From IMG/VR virus record IMGVR_UViG_3300025894_001094, positions 1 to 60,067 of that record: DNA of 60,067 nucleotides; one strand, 5' to 3'. This stretch comes from a virus. The notes below the pieces were generated by a model, which was not told the DNA's origin, ran no database searches, and saw nothing but the letters and a program-made list of their open reading frames with translations. The number at the start of each line of letters is the position of its first letter. Within the stretch, counting starts at the first letter, position 1. A program made the position numbers and the translations under genes. Shown one piece after another: positions 50,805-59,068 of this stretch.

Positions 50805-51519
50805 TTTTTAAAACCCTATCTAGAATATATTCTTTATTAACCGCGCCCAAAAAATTGTCTCCATGGTCTATCGTGGCACGATACTTAGTTGATACTAGTT
50901 GATATGATCTGTAATGATCACCTTTAACTTGTCCGTATTTCCTCATAATAGTATGTATCAATCCATCAGAATTACGTGTGATGATATTTGACACTGCTTC
51001 ATTTATGAGTATTCGAGCAATTTTAGGTGTGAGGTAATAGGCACCTCCTGCTGTGATATTTCTGCTTTTCTTGGTGCGAATGCAATCTGTGCATTCGCAG
51101 TATTTCGCGCATGCTGGTACACCTGCGGTTGCGAATGCAACGATGGGTTTACAATTGTTGAAGTATGATAGTTTCATGGGATGTATTAGCAGTGCATCGT
51201 GCTCTACTATAATAATGTTTTTATTGTCTTTCCTACATTTGTTCCATAAACTTAAATGAGAATACCACACTGCTTTTTCTGTTAGTGTAATCTCCTCACC
51301 TCTTCTTTTTATTCCTGCTTGATCTCTTTTTCCAAAATTAAGGTGCAATCCACAATACTCTTTGTTTAAAGTGTCTGGTGTGCATGCTTTAAACTCGTTA
51401 ACTTTGAAACCACCTTTTTCCCATGAGGGTTTCACCCTATTTAAATAATATTGTGAAGTTACGTTGTTCTCAATAGCAATTATATAAACTTCTGGTGTCA
51501 CTAAAACGGACTCCCTCAT
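50791..51519 (-). CDS. GT25-like glycosyltransferase, copy 3 (242 aa)
   Basis: TEKAVWYSHLSLWNKCRKDN then IIIVEHDALLIHPM and GGAYYLTPKIARILINEA match the other two GT25 genes, including EHDA. The first six codons lie inside a hairpin; a GTG at 51501 (product VTPEVYIIAIE) has GAGGGAG as ribosome site and may be the true start. A central Cys-rich stretch (ACAKYCECTDCIRTKKSR) is an insert absent from the other copies and could bind zinc. Confidence 0.78.
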   Translation of the reverse strand: MRESVLVTPEVYIIAIENNVTSQYYLNRVKPSWEKGGFKVNEFKACTPDTLNKEYCGLHLNFGKRDQAGIKRRGEEITLTEKAVWYSHLSLWNKCRKDNKNIIIVEHDALLIHPMKLSYFNNCKPIVAFATAGVPACAKYCECTDCIRTKKSRNITAGGAYYLTPKIARILINEAVSNIITRNSDGLIHTIMRKYGQVKGDHYRSYQLVSTKYRATIDHGDNFLGAVNKEYILDRVLKNADI

Positions 51520-51531
51520 ATGAAGGAGTCC
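51508..51531 (-). promoter_or_regulatory. Hairpin around the start of GT25 copy 3
   Basis: Minus strand: GGACTCC, 10-base loop TTCATATGAG, GGAGTCC. The 7-bp stem holds the ATG in its loop and the GAGGGAG ribosome site of the alternative GTG start in its 3' arm. It could be a terminator for the upstream 52-aa gene (weak GTTTTA after it) or a translational switch. Confidence 0.5.
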
Positions 51532-51544
51532 ATTATAGATAGGA

Positions 51545-51703
51545 TCACCCCCTGTTGACTTGCTGTATTGCCGCGTCTAAAAATGCTCGTTTCTTTTGCA
51601 TTCGATGTGCGACATCTCCTTTACCTTTTTTATTTAACTTGTGAATATAATGTCCAAGTTCCCTAGAGTCTTTTTTAAGTCGTTCTATTTGGTTTGCTAC
51701 CAT
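51545..51703 (-). CDS. Small basic helical ORF (52 aa)
   Basis: ATG at 51703 follows AACAAGGAGACTTGCC, a near-perfect ribosome site. The product (MVANQIERLKKDSRELGHYI, KLNKKGKGDVAHRM, AAIQQVNRG) is one or two amphipathic helices. It lies between a DUF6433-like gene and GT25 copy 3. No family recognised. Confidence 0.6.
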   Translation of the reverse strand: MVANQIERLKKDSRELGHYIHKLNKKGKGDVAHRMQKKRAFLDAAIQQVNRG

Positions 51704-51746
51704 AGGCAAGTCTCCTTGTTATCGATTTGGATTGAAGTTCACATTA

Positions 51747-52190
51747 TTAATCTGGGATTAAATCTGGCATTGCCTCCTGTACTATCTTTTTAGTTAATCC
51801 TTTCGCGGGTGGTTTTTTATTGATCATCGCAACTAAGATTTCTGCGTCACGAGGATCAATGGATTCTAGTATGTCCACGAACATACGTTCGCGTTTTACA
51901 TTTAAAAGGTCATCACTAGATTTAACACCTTTAACAAAGAATTTAAAATTCATATGTTGTTTGAGTAGGGTTGATGGGGTAGGTGCACCTTCTGCTTCTG
52001 GTGTGTATGGGACTGCACCAGAGGGAAGATTCCATACGACACGATCATCGAAGGTTCCTTGAAGAACATCTCGTAGTGCCCAGTGCTTGGTATGTTCTTT
52101 TAGGATGTTGACTCTTTCTTTACGGGTGTTTGCCTTTTCAAAGGTTTCGAAGACCTCCCAAACATCACTCAATACTGTATTTACAGGCAT
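51747..52190 (-). CDS. Conserved phage protein, DUF6433-like (147 aa)
   Basis: The product contains TVLSDVWEVFETFEKANTRK, LKEHTKHWALRDVLQGTFDD and DPRDAEILVAMINKKPPAKG, which I associate with a conserved family of T4-like marine phages (DUF6433). Function unknown. It is led by a sigma70-type promoter and starts a new transcription unit. Confidence 0.65.
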   Translation of the reverse strand: MPVNTVLSDVWEVFETFEKANTRKERVNILKEHTKHWALRDVLQGTFDDRVVWNLPSGAVPYTPEAEGAPTPSTLLKQHMNFKFFVKGVKSSDDLLNVKRERMFVDILESIDPRDAEILVAMINKKPPAKGLTKKIVQEAMPDLIPD

Positions 52191-52218
52191 GATACCTCAC
52201 TTCTTATTCAATGTTTAT

Positions 52219-52247
52219 AGGATAACCCATTTTATCCTACTTGTCAA
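52219..52247 (-). promoter_or_regulatory. Sigma70-type promoter for the DUF6433-like gene
   Basis: Minus strand: TTGACA (52247-52242), 17-bp spacer, TATCCT (52224-52219), in a 65-bp intergenic gap. The start is about 22 bp before the ATG at 52190. The -10 differs from consensus at two positions. Confidence 0.6.
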
Positions 52248-52255
52248 CTTATATA

Positions 52256-52927
52256 TTAACCTTTTTTCTTTTGACTTTCAATCCACTTTCTGGCATCTTT
52301 CGATTCAGGTGGTTTGTTAGTAAACTTCACTGCGTCTCTATATGCACGAAGTGTTTCTTTCTTGTAGTCTTTGCCGTCAGAGTTATCAACTACAAGGAAA
52401 TTCTTTTTGCCGAAGATGTTCTGCAATAAACCTACGTTTTGTTGGATGGTGTCCCACATCTTTGCTACTTCTTTGTCGGGTAGTGAACGTTCACGATCAC
52501 GGTTGCGTTGCAGTGCAGTGTCTTTGTCAGTGTTTACGAATATCATTGCGACATCGTAACCCATGTTCTTCATCATCTTTGCTTGTTTTGCGACTTTCGC
52601 ATGATCACGACCTGTGCCATCAATGACAAGTCCTAATCGACCTTTGAGATAGAGTTCTTGTTTCTTACCAGTGAGGGTCTTTGCACGACCACGTAGTTCT
52701 TGACCTTTGTCGGAGAAGATGCCTTCGGGATCGAGTGCGATACCTGCTTTCTTCATTGATGCTTCGAATGCGTCATCAGAATTGACAACACGGTACCCAA
52801 GAGCAGGAAGACCCGTCTTACCGGCAATAAATGATTTGCCGCTACCGGGACCACCAGCAAGGAAGATTGCTTTGAAAATTGCGGGATCATTGACCCCTTC
52901 GTCTAGAAATTGTTTAAATCTTAACAT
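52256..52927 (-). CDS. P-loop kinase, zeta-toxin-like (223 aa)
   Basis: Walker A GGPGSGKS at 25-32, then YRVVNSDDAFEASMKKAG, GLVIDGTGRDHAKVAKQA (GTGRD is the Walker B-like/lid region) and NRDRERSLPDKEVAKMW. The layout matches zeta-toxin/polynucleotide-kinase-like ATP-binding proteins common in T4-like marine phages. Residues 1-15 (MLRFKQFLDEGVNDP) are the usual lead. Substrate unknown: a small-molecule or nucleic-acid kinase rather than a proven toxin; no antitoxin is adjacent. Confidence 0.75.
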   Translation of the reverse strand: MLRFKQFLDEGVNDPAIFKAIFLAGGPGSGKSFIAGKTGLPALGYRVVNSDDAFEASMKKAGIALDPEGIFSDKGQELRGRAKTLTGKKQELYLKGRLGLVIDGTGRDHAKVAKQAKMMKNMGYDVAMIFVNTDKDTALQRNRDRERSLPDKEVAKMWDTIQQNVGLLQNIFGKKNFLVVDNSDGKDYKKETLRAYRDAVKFTNKPPESKDARKWIESQKKKG

Positions 52928-53315
52928 GTTTACTGTGTATCTTACACCCTATGAATTCGTTATAATAATCGTCTCTTAATAACACGTCATTTTCAAATTG
53001 AAGTTTTGCTTCGTAGTAAGAACACTCGCCTTTTGAGCGACACAGTCTCAATATCACTCTATTATATAGGCTTTTGCCGCTGGCAACTTGCTCCTTTAAT
53101 AACTCGCTAGAACCATAATAAGTTTTCCAATCGCTCTCTACGAGCGTGTGCTTGCGTCTCTTACGAGATTTGGTGACAGGCAATATCTTTTTCTTCCAAA
53201 AGAACTTCTTACCAATATAACGCTTCCCAGTAGACACCTCTTCAATTTCATACACAAACCCATAACTATCATCTGGTGCATGTTCAAAGGGGTTACCTTC
53301 GTATGACCATGTCAT
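52914..53315 (-). CDS. GIY-YIG-like endonuclease domain protein (133 aa)
   Basis: SYGFVYEIEEVSTGKRYIGK then KFFW matches the first half of a GIY-YIG domain (G-F-V-Y...K-x-Y-I-G-K), and a basic helix with Arg/Lys and Glu in CSYYEAKLQFENDVLL fits the rest. No DNA-binding helix-turn-helix follows, so a freestanding homing role is unproven. It overlaps both neighbours. Confidence 0.6.
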   Translation of the reverse strand: MTWSYEGNPFEHAPDDSYGFVYEIEEVSTGKRYIGKKFFWKKKILPVTKSRKRRKHTLVESDWKTYYGSSELLKEQVASGKSLYNRVILRLCRSKGECSYYEAKLQFENDVLLRDDYYNEFIGCKIHSKHVKI

Positions 53316-53809
53316 ACTATATGAACAACTTCAAACTGTTCACCAGCACCGTAAATTTTACTTTTGAGATTCTCTGTCATCATATTACCGTGCAAAATAA
53401 GAGTGTTTTTCTTAGGAAAAAATCTTGCTTTTCTTCCGAGCATGGTGTATACTGCTGATGCTAATAACTCAGCAAGCATAGTTTGACTGGGTGGTTGGTA
53501 CTGTGTAACATAATCGATGGGAAGATGTTCTAACTTTTTTGACTCTTGCATCATCGAGACGAGTTCTTTGACTATCCATTTGGACTGCTCTGGTGCTTGA
53601 TGTTCATAAAGTGTTGTATAATCAGGTGCTACATCTTGAATTTTTTCCATATATCTTGATAAAATATATTCAAATTGGGTATCAAAATAAGCAACTTGTG
53701 ATAAAACCCTATCGTCGAAACATGCAACTACCATTTTATCTCCCTCGACCAGTATTATATTGGCTTCGTCAGAGGGTCCCGTTTCAACAATCTCTCTCAA
53801 CTTATTCAT
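53312..53809 (-). CDS. Unidentified protein (165 aa)
   Basis: The product begins MNKLREIVETGPSDEANIIL and has a helical middle (YILSRYMEKIQDVAPDYTTL) and a C-terminal IYGAGEQFEVVHIV. No catalytic motif or membrane segment. Four-base overlaps join it to a GIY-YIG-like gene and paralogue D. Function unknown. Confidence 0.5.
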   Translation of the reverse strand: MNKLREIVETGPSDEANIILVEGDKMVVACFDDRVLSQVAYFDTQFEYILSRYMEKIQDVAPDYTTLYEHQAPEQSKWIVKELVSMMQESKKLEHLPIDYVTQYQPPSQTMLAELLASAVYTMLGRKARFFPKKNTLILHGNMMTENLKSKIYGAGEQFEVVHIV

Positions 53810-54789
53810 GGATTTTCGCCTCTCATGTACATGTTAAATTTATCAAAATATATTTTATATTTTTTTTCTAAACGTTCTTTATGTCTAACTTTCCAGTCAG
53901 TTGGAAAATCTTCACGGTATATCCATCTCATTAATGATACACCGTTTGTATCAATTCTCTTGATATTTATCTTGTGTTTTTTTCTTGATAAATGATATAA
54001 ACATTGCCACCATCCGAACTCACCCGGAAGCAACTGTTTATTATCTATAACTTCTTGTATTTTGTTTACGTCCCAAGCACTTCTATGAAACACCATGCAT
54101 ATGTCCGGTATGTGATATCCATTAATCAAACGGTTTCCCCAAAACTGAGCACGTTTCCCTGTTTCTCTTAATCGCCAATAATATTTGCGTCTGTCAGTGG
54201 GAAATAGAAACGTTTGTCCGTGAAAAGACATTCCAAAAACTTTATTAGGATTTTCTATGACTTCGTCAATTAATTCTCTAACATGTCGAGGACTTAAAAT
54301 TAAAGCATCGTAACGTATTACAACGTACACGTCATGTTTTATACCCATTTCACCTAACGTTTTAATAAGATTGTGGGTGCCTATTAATCTCCAATGTACA
54401 TGATCAAATTTTAGTTCTTTTGAAGTAAAAAATTTGTGGGTGGTGTGAAGATGGTTTACCCCTTTTTTTGCAGTTAACCAGTATTCATCTCTCTGTGCTT
54501 CTTCGGTAAATATACGAGGGTAATACTCTGACTCTTGATTTAACAACAGGTATTGATTTGCCAACCATGGTTGAGGATATGCAAACTCTTTCAAAGGTGG
54601 GTCAGCAGTTTTGCGAAATTGCCGCATCCTATTTGTGTCCTCCTTTGTGTTCCAGTATTGATGATAGATTTCATAGGTGTGTTCAGATCCGGTATTTGTA
54701 AACACCATATTATGATTATCCAAAACCTCTGTTAAATTATTCATTTTGGTGTTTGGATTGCCTGTAACTAATACTCCTATCGTTGCCAT
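53806..54789 (-). CDS. RxRYD-family putative glycosyltransferase, paralogue D (327 aa)
   Basis: The longest family member. It begins MATIGVLVTGNPNTKMNNLT; the motif is KHDVYVVIRYDALILSPRHV, then NKVFGMSFHG, DICMVFHRSAWD, GEFGWWQCLYHLSR and TNGVSLMRWIYRE. An extra basic C-terminal tail of about 40 residues (RHKERLEKKYKIYFDKFN) is unique to this copy and may bind membrane. It overlaps paralogue E by 13 bases. Confidence 0.6.
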   Translation of the reverse strand: MATIGVLVTGNPNTKMNNLTEVLDNHNMVFTNTGSEHTYEIYHQYWNTKEDTNRMRQFRKTADPPLKEFAYPQPWLANQYLLLNQESEYYPRIFTEEAQRDEYWLTAKKGVNHLHTTHKFFTSKELKFDHVHWRLIGTHNLIKTLGEMGIKHDVYVVIRYDALILSPRHVRELIDEVIENPNKVFGMSFHGQTFLFPTDRRKYYWRLRETGKRAQFWGNRLINGYHIPDICMVFHRSAWDVNKIQEVIDNKQLLPGEFGWWQCLYHLSRKKHKINIKRIDTNGVSLMRWIYREDFPTDWKVRHKERLEKKYKIYFDKFNMYMRGENP

Positions 54790-55544
54790 CGTTTTAACGT
54801 CACTCCGCCAATATATTTGTGAAAAATTGTATCAATAGAAGATAAATGTCCAAGACATTGACCCCATCCAAATTCCGCACCTATTATATTCTGATCTTTG
54901 CACACGTCTAAAACTTTCTCTATGTTCCATGCACGTCTATTAAAAATTAGGACAAAATCACACAAATATTTATCGCTCATGATCTTAGATTTAAATCTAT
55001 CAATAACATCAAGACGAGTAAGACTTATTTGCGTGTCGTTTGGTGTTCTCCTTGGTGAGTAATTCTGAAACCCATGTACGTTACAAGGTTTTTCTAGGAC
55101 ATTCTCAACATATGGAAGGAAATTTCCCCAATGTACGCAATCATAACGTGTTTTTACATATACCTCATATGATCTATAATGTTCTTCTACCATAGCAATT
55201 GACTGTGCAAATGCATACACACCATAATGACCTGTTTGTGATTTACCTTTGGATTTTGTATATCCCCAATATGTCCATTCATCTGGTTCGTACTCAGGGT
55301 TCCATTGCATCTCTGGAATGTCGGGGTGACAAAACTGTGTTTTTACATATGCGTTATATTCATCAGGAATTGGACTATAAACCACAGGAAAATCATGCGG
55401 GTTTTCACTCAGACGGTGTATGTTCCAAGACTGTAAATATATATCATATTTTTCAGGAGGGAAGGTAGCAATGAGATTAGAGTAATCATGATCCTTTTCG
55501 CTTAATCCACAGACAATTACTGCTGCCTTATTCATTGAAGACAT
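54777..55544 (-). CDS. RxRYD-family putative glycosyltransferase, paralogue E (255 aa)
   Basis: It begins MSSMNKAAVIVCGLSEKDHD; a second ATG at 55535 is possible. The motif is YEVYVKTRYDCVHWGN, then CNVHGFQNY, DFVLIFNRRAWN, AEFGWGQCLGHLSS and IGGVTLKRW. It is most like paralogue D, suggesting a local duplication. It overlaps the degenerate carbamoyltransferase by 13 bases. Confidence 0.6.
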   Translation of the reverse strand: MSSMNKAAVIVCGLSEKDHDYSNLIATFPPEKYDIYLQSWNIHRLSENPHDFPVVYSPIPDEYNAYVKTQFCHPDIPEMQWNPEYEPDEWTYWGYTKSKGKSQTGHYGVYAFAQSIAMVEEHYRSYEVYVKTRYDCVHWGNFLPYVENVLEKPCNVHGFQNYSPRRTPNDTQISLTRLDVIDRFKSKIMSDKYLCDFVLIFNRRAWNIEKVLDVCKDQNIIGAEFGWGQCLGHLSSIDTIFHKYIGGVTLKRWQR

Positions 55545-57106
55545 ATCATGTCCACTTTATCTTCGAACAGTTCTTTTATTTTGGCAACATCAAAAATACG
55601 GTATGGAGTTTTCACATTAATACATGTAATGAAATCATCGTATTCTTTATTTATTGCATGGAGTAAAGAACCTTCCGCAATACTGGTTGATAAGTAAGTC
55701 CTTCCGTCATTACTAATAAGATGTTCCTTTAAAATCTCACGAGCATTATGTTTGAGTGATGGGTAATCTAAACTATCATGTAACAGTTGCATGTCGAAGG
55801 GAGGTTTAATATTGTCTGGAATTTTCTCGGAAGCAAGCATGAACTCTAATTGTTCGTAATCCTCCATACCGGACAGTTCATAGATTTTTGATTTGATATC
55901 AGGGTTTTTCACAACATCACAAAGAAATTTAATATTATATAAGTCGTGAACGAGTACTATTCCTCCGGATCTTATTGTCTCACATATTGCGTCTACATTT
56001 GGTTTTTGTTGTTCCGATGAACGTTTAAACCTTATACCTAATTTCAAAGCAGTGCTAAAAGAATATATCGCATTAGGATCAGGTTCCCATCCCAACTGTA
56101 ATGCCTTCCATAACCCCATGCCGTGAGTAACAGCAGAGTGAGAAAACTCTCTTTGAACCGAAGTATGACACCGTTTGTTACTTAGTTCTTGAAAAGTCTC
56201 TCTTATAATTTTACGGTTGTAGTCACGAGAACCAGTTAGAATTAAATGTCTACCATGCTCCCAAATCGCATCGTGTTCTTGTCGGACCACCTGACGAAAA
56301 TTTTTTGATGTTGCGAGTGACACTGTGTGACAATGAAATTTTTCTTGGTCTGCTGAATAAATTGCTTTTCGTTGAGCAGTAACATTGACATTACTTTTAA
56401 CTGGATTTCTTTGTGCTCTGTAATTATTTTTTTTCCACATTAAATAATCTGGAAGTGCTCTTTGTATGCTATTATAATTACGAACATAGGATTGAACCCA
56501 TTCTCGTGTATCGCTATCTAATGAGTAGGTGTACTGAGCAGCATGTGCTTCAACTTTGTCGATGTAATTAATTGAAAAATCCAGAGTGTCTTGTTCTGGT
56601 AGTATAATATTACTACATGTATGACCAATCCATTTTGTCATACTATTAGGTGATACTCTCCATCTTGGTATCGAGTAGTCTGTTAGTTTATTGTCCAAAA
56701 AACTTGCAGTAGCAAATCGAGACGAATCAATCTCTTCCCCAGCAGATATTACAAAAGCATCCTTTCTCATTTGTGAGTAGAAAGCAGAAAAGGCAAGGGC
56801 AAGATGGTGAGGGATTTCATTAGAAGTTACGATCTCAAAACTACGTAACGATTTGTTTTTATCTAAAAAGGTTTGTATCTCGATTAGACTGAGATCTATT
56901 GAAAACGATCTTCCGTCTGATTTGTTATATTCTTTATATACAACATGGGTCGGGTAACTCCAACCGTTCTTATCGACAAGGTCTTGTAGAATATCATTAT
57001 GCCAGCGATCAGAACGAAGGTCATTCAGTGTGGCATGTCTGCATCTTTCACCGTCAAATTGATTCACACTAGAATAAGGACCATTTGTTATGCTCCAAAT
57101 TATCAT
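55532..57106 (-). CDS. Degenerate NodU/CmcH carbamoyltransferase homologue (524 aa)
   Basis: It aligns end-to-end with the carbamoyltransferase next to it: WSITNGPYSSVNQF against WSLNNGHDSSLNQF, GWSYPTHVV against GWSFPDHFV, EIPHHLALAFSAF against EIPHHAMHALSAY. The catalytic and metal residues are lost: His22 to Pro10, His140 to Leu104, Asp159 to Gly123. The Kae1-type loop CGGGALNVVANQYL is TGSRDYNRKIIRETF, and the GPRALGNRSI block is absent. The frame is intact over 524 codons, so it is kept as a protein. It is likely a pseudoenzyme or regulatory partner, or a changed enzyme. Confidence 0.8.
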   Translation of the reverse strand: MIIWSITNGPYSSVNQFDGERCRHATLNDLRSDRWHNDILQDLVDKNGWSYPTHVVYKEYNKSDGRSFSIDLSLIEIQTFLDKNKSLRSFEIVTSNEIPHHLALAFSAFYSQMRKDAFVISAGEEIDSSRFATASFLDNKLTDYSIPRWRVSPNSMTKWIGHTCSNIILPEQDTLDFSINYIDKVEAHAAQYTYSLDSDTREWVQSYVRNYNSIQRALPDYLMWKKNNYRAQRNPVKSNVNVTAQRKAIYSADQEKFHCHTVSLATSKNFRQVVRQEHDAIWEHGRHLILTGSRDYNRKIIRETFQELSNKRCHTSVQREFSHSAVTHGMGLWKALQLGWEPDPNAIYSFSTALKLGIRFKRSSEQQKPNVDAICETIRSGGIVLVHDLYNIKFLCDVVKNPDIKSKIYELSGMEDYEQLEFMLASEKIPDNIKPPFDMQLLHDSLDYPSLKHNAREILKEHLISNDGRTYLSTSIAEGSLLHAINKEYDDFITCINVKTPYRIFDVAKIKELFEDKVDMICLQ

Positions 57107-57115
57107 AATATATTC

Positions 57116-58921
57116 TTACTTGTATAAATTTAGTTTTCCATCTTCATCTTTATATAGCACGTAATGAAGATCAGTGTGATCCAGAATTTTTAATGCATCT
57201 TCCCAAGTGTTTAAAATGGGATACCCCTGTACATTAAACGAAGTATTCAATAAAACGCTCTTTTCGATGCTCAACAAATCGTAAAGAAAAGGATTTGATT
57301 TTTCAGTAACTGTCTGCAATCGTGCAGTGTTGTCTACGTGAGTAATAGAAGGAAAGGTTTCTCTGTATTCAGGTCTAACATCAACAGTAAATGACATATG
57401 TTCTAGGTTGTCAAATGATCGAGACTCAAAAAACTTAGGAGCATCTTCTAGTCTGCACACCGGAGCAAAAGGACGGTACCATTCTCTATTTTTAATTTTA
57501 GCATTGATACGATCTCTCATATCCGGAAATGATGGGTCACACAATATAGAACGATTGCCCAATGCTCTCGGACCATTCTCTATTTGCCCTTGTATCAGAC
57601 CAATAATTTTTCCTGATTTCAAAATATCAGAAACTTCTTCGATGGTGACGGTTTCCGATTCTCTTTTTTCCATTCCTTTGGTTATAAAATTCAACTGAGA
57701 AAACCTTCTGGGTGGTCTATTGTCCGGATCATATCCCTTCCACCCTCTTTGCATTGCATACCAGCAAGAAAGACCAAAGGACAATCCTGAGTCTCCGGGA
57801 TCTGGTGGTATAAAAATGTTATAATCGGTATTTTCTCTAAGATACTGATTGGCAACCACATTTAAAGCACCGCCACCACATAGCACTAGATTGTTATCAT
57901 GTTCAACAATTTTATCTCTGATATGTTTGCTGGTGAAGTGTTCTAGGGTTGCTTCATTGGTAGCAGTCTGTAAAGCAGAAGCATGCTCTAACTCTTCTTC
58001 TGGTGTAAAGATTTGCTTTCTTTGCTTGCCCATTCTGCCATGCATAACTTTACCATCACCCAAAGCTTTATTAGGATGTAAATGATAGTCACCCTGATCG
58101 CCGTGTTCACCTATGCACCACTTGTCAAAATCCTCAACGCTAAGGATTAATTTTTTGTAATGCTCAACCAATTTTCTATTGGGATTTTGAACAATAGAAC
58201 TGAGACCCATCAGTTTACCAGCATAATCTAGGGTATCGATAGTTTCTGCTATCATTCTATGTGGCGTAATATGATGCGGCAAACAAAAACCTACTTGCCG
58301 AAAGGGTTGTGCACAACCACAAAACGAATCTTCTCTTTTGCTCTGAAAAAATGCAGTTGGGTCAACTAATGCGGGTTCATAGTATTCTACCAACTGATTG
58401 TTTTTGAAACATGATTCCCCATAATAAGTACCGTCTCCCAATCCATCAGTCGAGACTGCAAAAGCATTTTTGAACGGAGAACAGTGGTAAGCACTTAAAG
58501 CATGCATAGCGTGATGAGGTATTTCACCTGCGGTTGCCATATATCCAACCGTGGGTTTCTTTATGTCCCACCTTCTTGCATTTATGGACAACCATTTCCT
58601 CATCACATGAAATATTACTCCATTACCAAAATATGCTGAACTAGAGTTACTGACTGTGGTCTTAGATACAAAATGATCAGGGAAAGACCAACCATGAAAT
58701 CCAATTAAATCGTTTAACCATTTATCTACTTGATCATAGGTTTGAGCTTCGGTGAGATGTCGATCCCAAAAAGCATGTTTCTCATTTTTAATTTTTTCAA
58801 TTTCAACATTACGAGACTCCCCCGTTTCTATGTTGAATTGATTCAATGAGGAATCATGTCCATTATTTAACGACCATACGATTGAACCAACTGTTGGCAA
58901 TCCACGATTTGCATTTTCCAT
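57116..58921 (-). CDS. NodU/CmcH-family O-carbamoyltransferase (601 aa)
   Basis: Full-length family member. The N-terminal Kae1-like domain has His22 in NNGHDSSLNQF, the HxxxH pair His136/His140 in EIPHHAMHALSAY and Asp159 in AVSTDGLGDGTYYGES; NLVLCGGGALNVVANQYLRE and PPDPGDSGLSFGLSCWYA are also intact. The C-terminal YrdC-like block is GQIENGPRALGNRSILCDPS with REWYRPFAPVC. Enzymes of this type transfer carbamoyl from carbamoyl phosphate via carbamoyl-adenylate to hydroxyls of sugars or antibiotics. In this cluster the target is likely a sugar of the glycan. Confidence 0.92.
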   Translation of the reverse strand: MENANRGLPTVGSIVWSLNNGHDSSLNQFNIETGESRNVEIEKIKNEKHAFWDRHLTEAQTYDQVDKWLNDLIGFHGWSFPDHFVSKTTVSNSSSAYFGNGVIFHVMRKWLSINARRWDIKKPTVGYMATAGEIPHHAMHALSAYHCSPFKNAFAVSTDGLGDGTYYGESCFKNNQLVEYYEPALVDPTAFFQSKREDSFCGCAQPFRQVGFCLPHHITPHRMIAETIDTLDYAGKLMGLSSIVQNPNRKLVEHYKKLILSVEDFDKWCIGEHGDQGDYHLHPNKALGDGKVMHGRMGKQRKQIFTPEEELEHASALQTATNEATLEHFTSKHIRDKIVEHDNNLVLCGGGALNVVANQYLRENTDYNIFIPPDPGDSGLSFGLSCWYAMQRGWKGYDPDNRPPRRFSQLNFITKGMEKRESETVTIEEVSDILKSGKIIGLIQGQIENGPRALGNRSILCDPSFPDMRDRINAKIKNREWYRPFAPVCRLEDAPKFFESRSFDNLEHMSFTVDVRPEYRETFPSITHVDNTARLQTVTEKSNPFLYDLLSIEKSVLLNTSFNVQGYPILNTWEDALKILDHTDLHYVLYKDEDGKLNLYK

Positions 58922-59068
58922 TTAATCAGTATCCATTGATTTCCAATGCTCATTAACATCTTCACCACACATGGGGCAAAATATCGGAAGTTCGTCTTCT
59001 TGACTCACTCTGATATTTATCTTAGAATCACAAGAAGGACAATTTAACGAAAAGTCAAAATCCTCCAC
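58922..59068 (-). CDS. Small zinc-ribbon protein with GTG start (48 aa)
   Basis: GTG at 59068 overlaps the nrdJ stop (TAGTG), and the TAA abuts the carbamoyltransferase ATG. Two CxxC pairs (LNCPSCDSKINIRV, PIFCPMCGEDVNEHW) form a rubredoxin/zinc-ribbon knuckle. Its position directly after a ribonucleotide reductase suggests a redox or regulatory link, but it could equally be a small DNA-binding protein. Confidence 0.65.
   Translation of the reverse strand: MEDFDFSLNCPSCDSKINIRVSQEDELPIFCPMCGEDVNEHWKSMDTD

Noticed and set aside
52256-52927. Zeta toxin of a toxin-antitoxin pair
   Set aside because: No antitoxin gene is adjacent, and similar P-loop kinases are common single genes in T4-like marine phages.
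59014-59021. GATAAATA late-like octamer before the carbamoyltransferase
   Set aside because: One mismatch and inside the zinc-ribbon coding sequence; similar variants occur in other genes, so not called.
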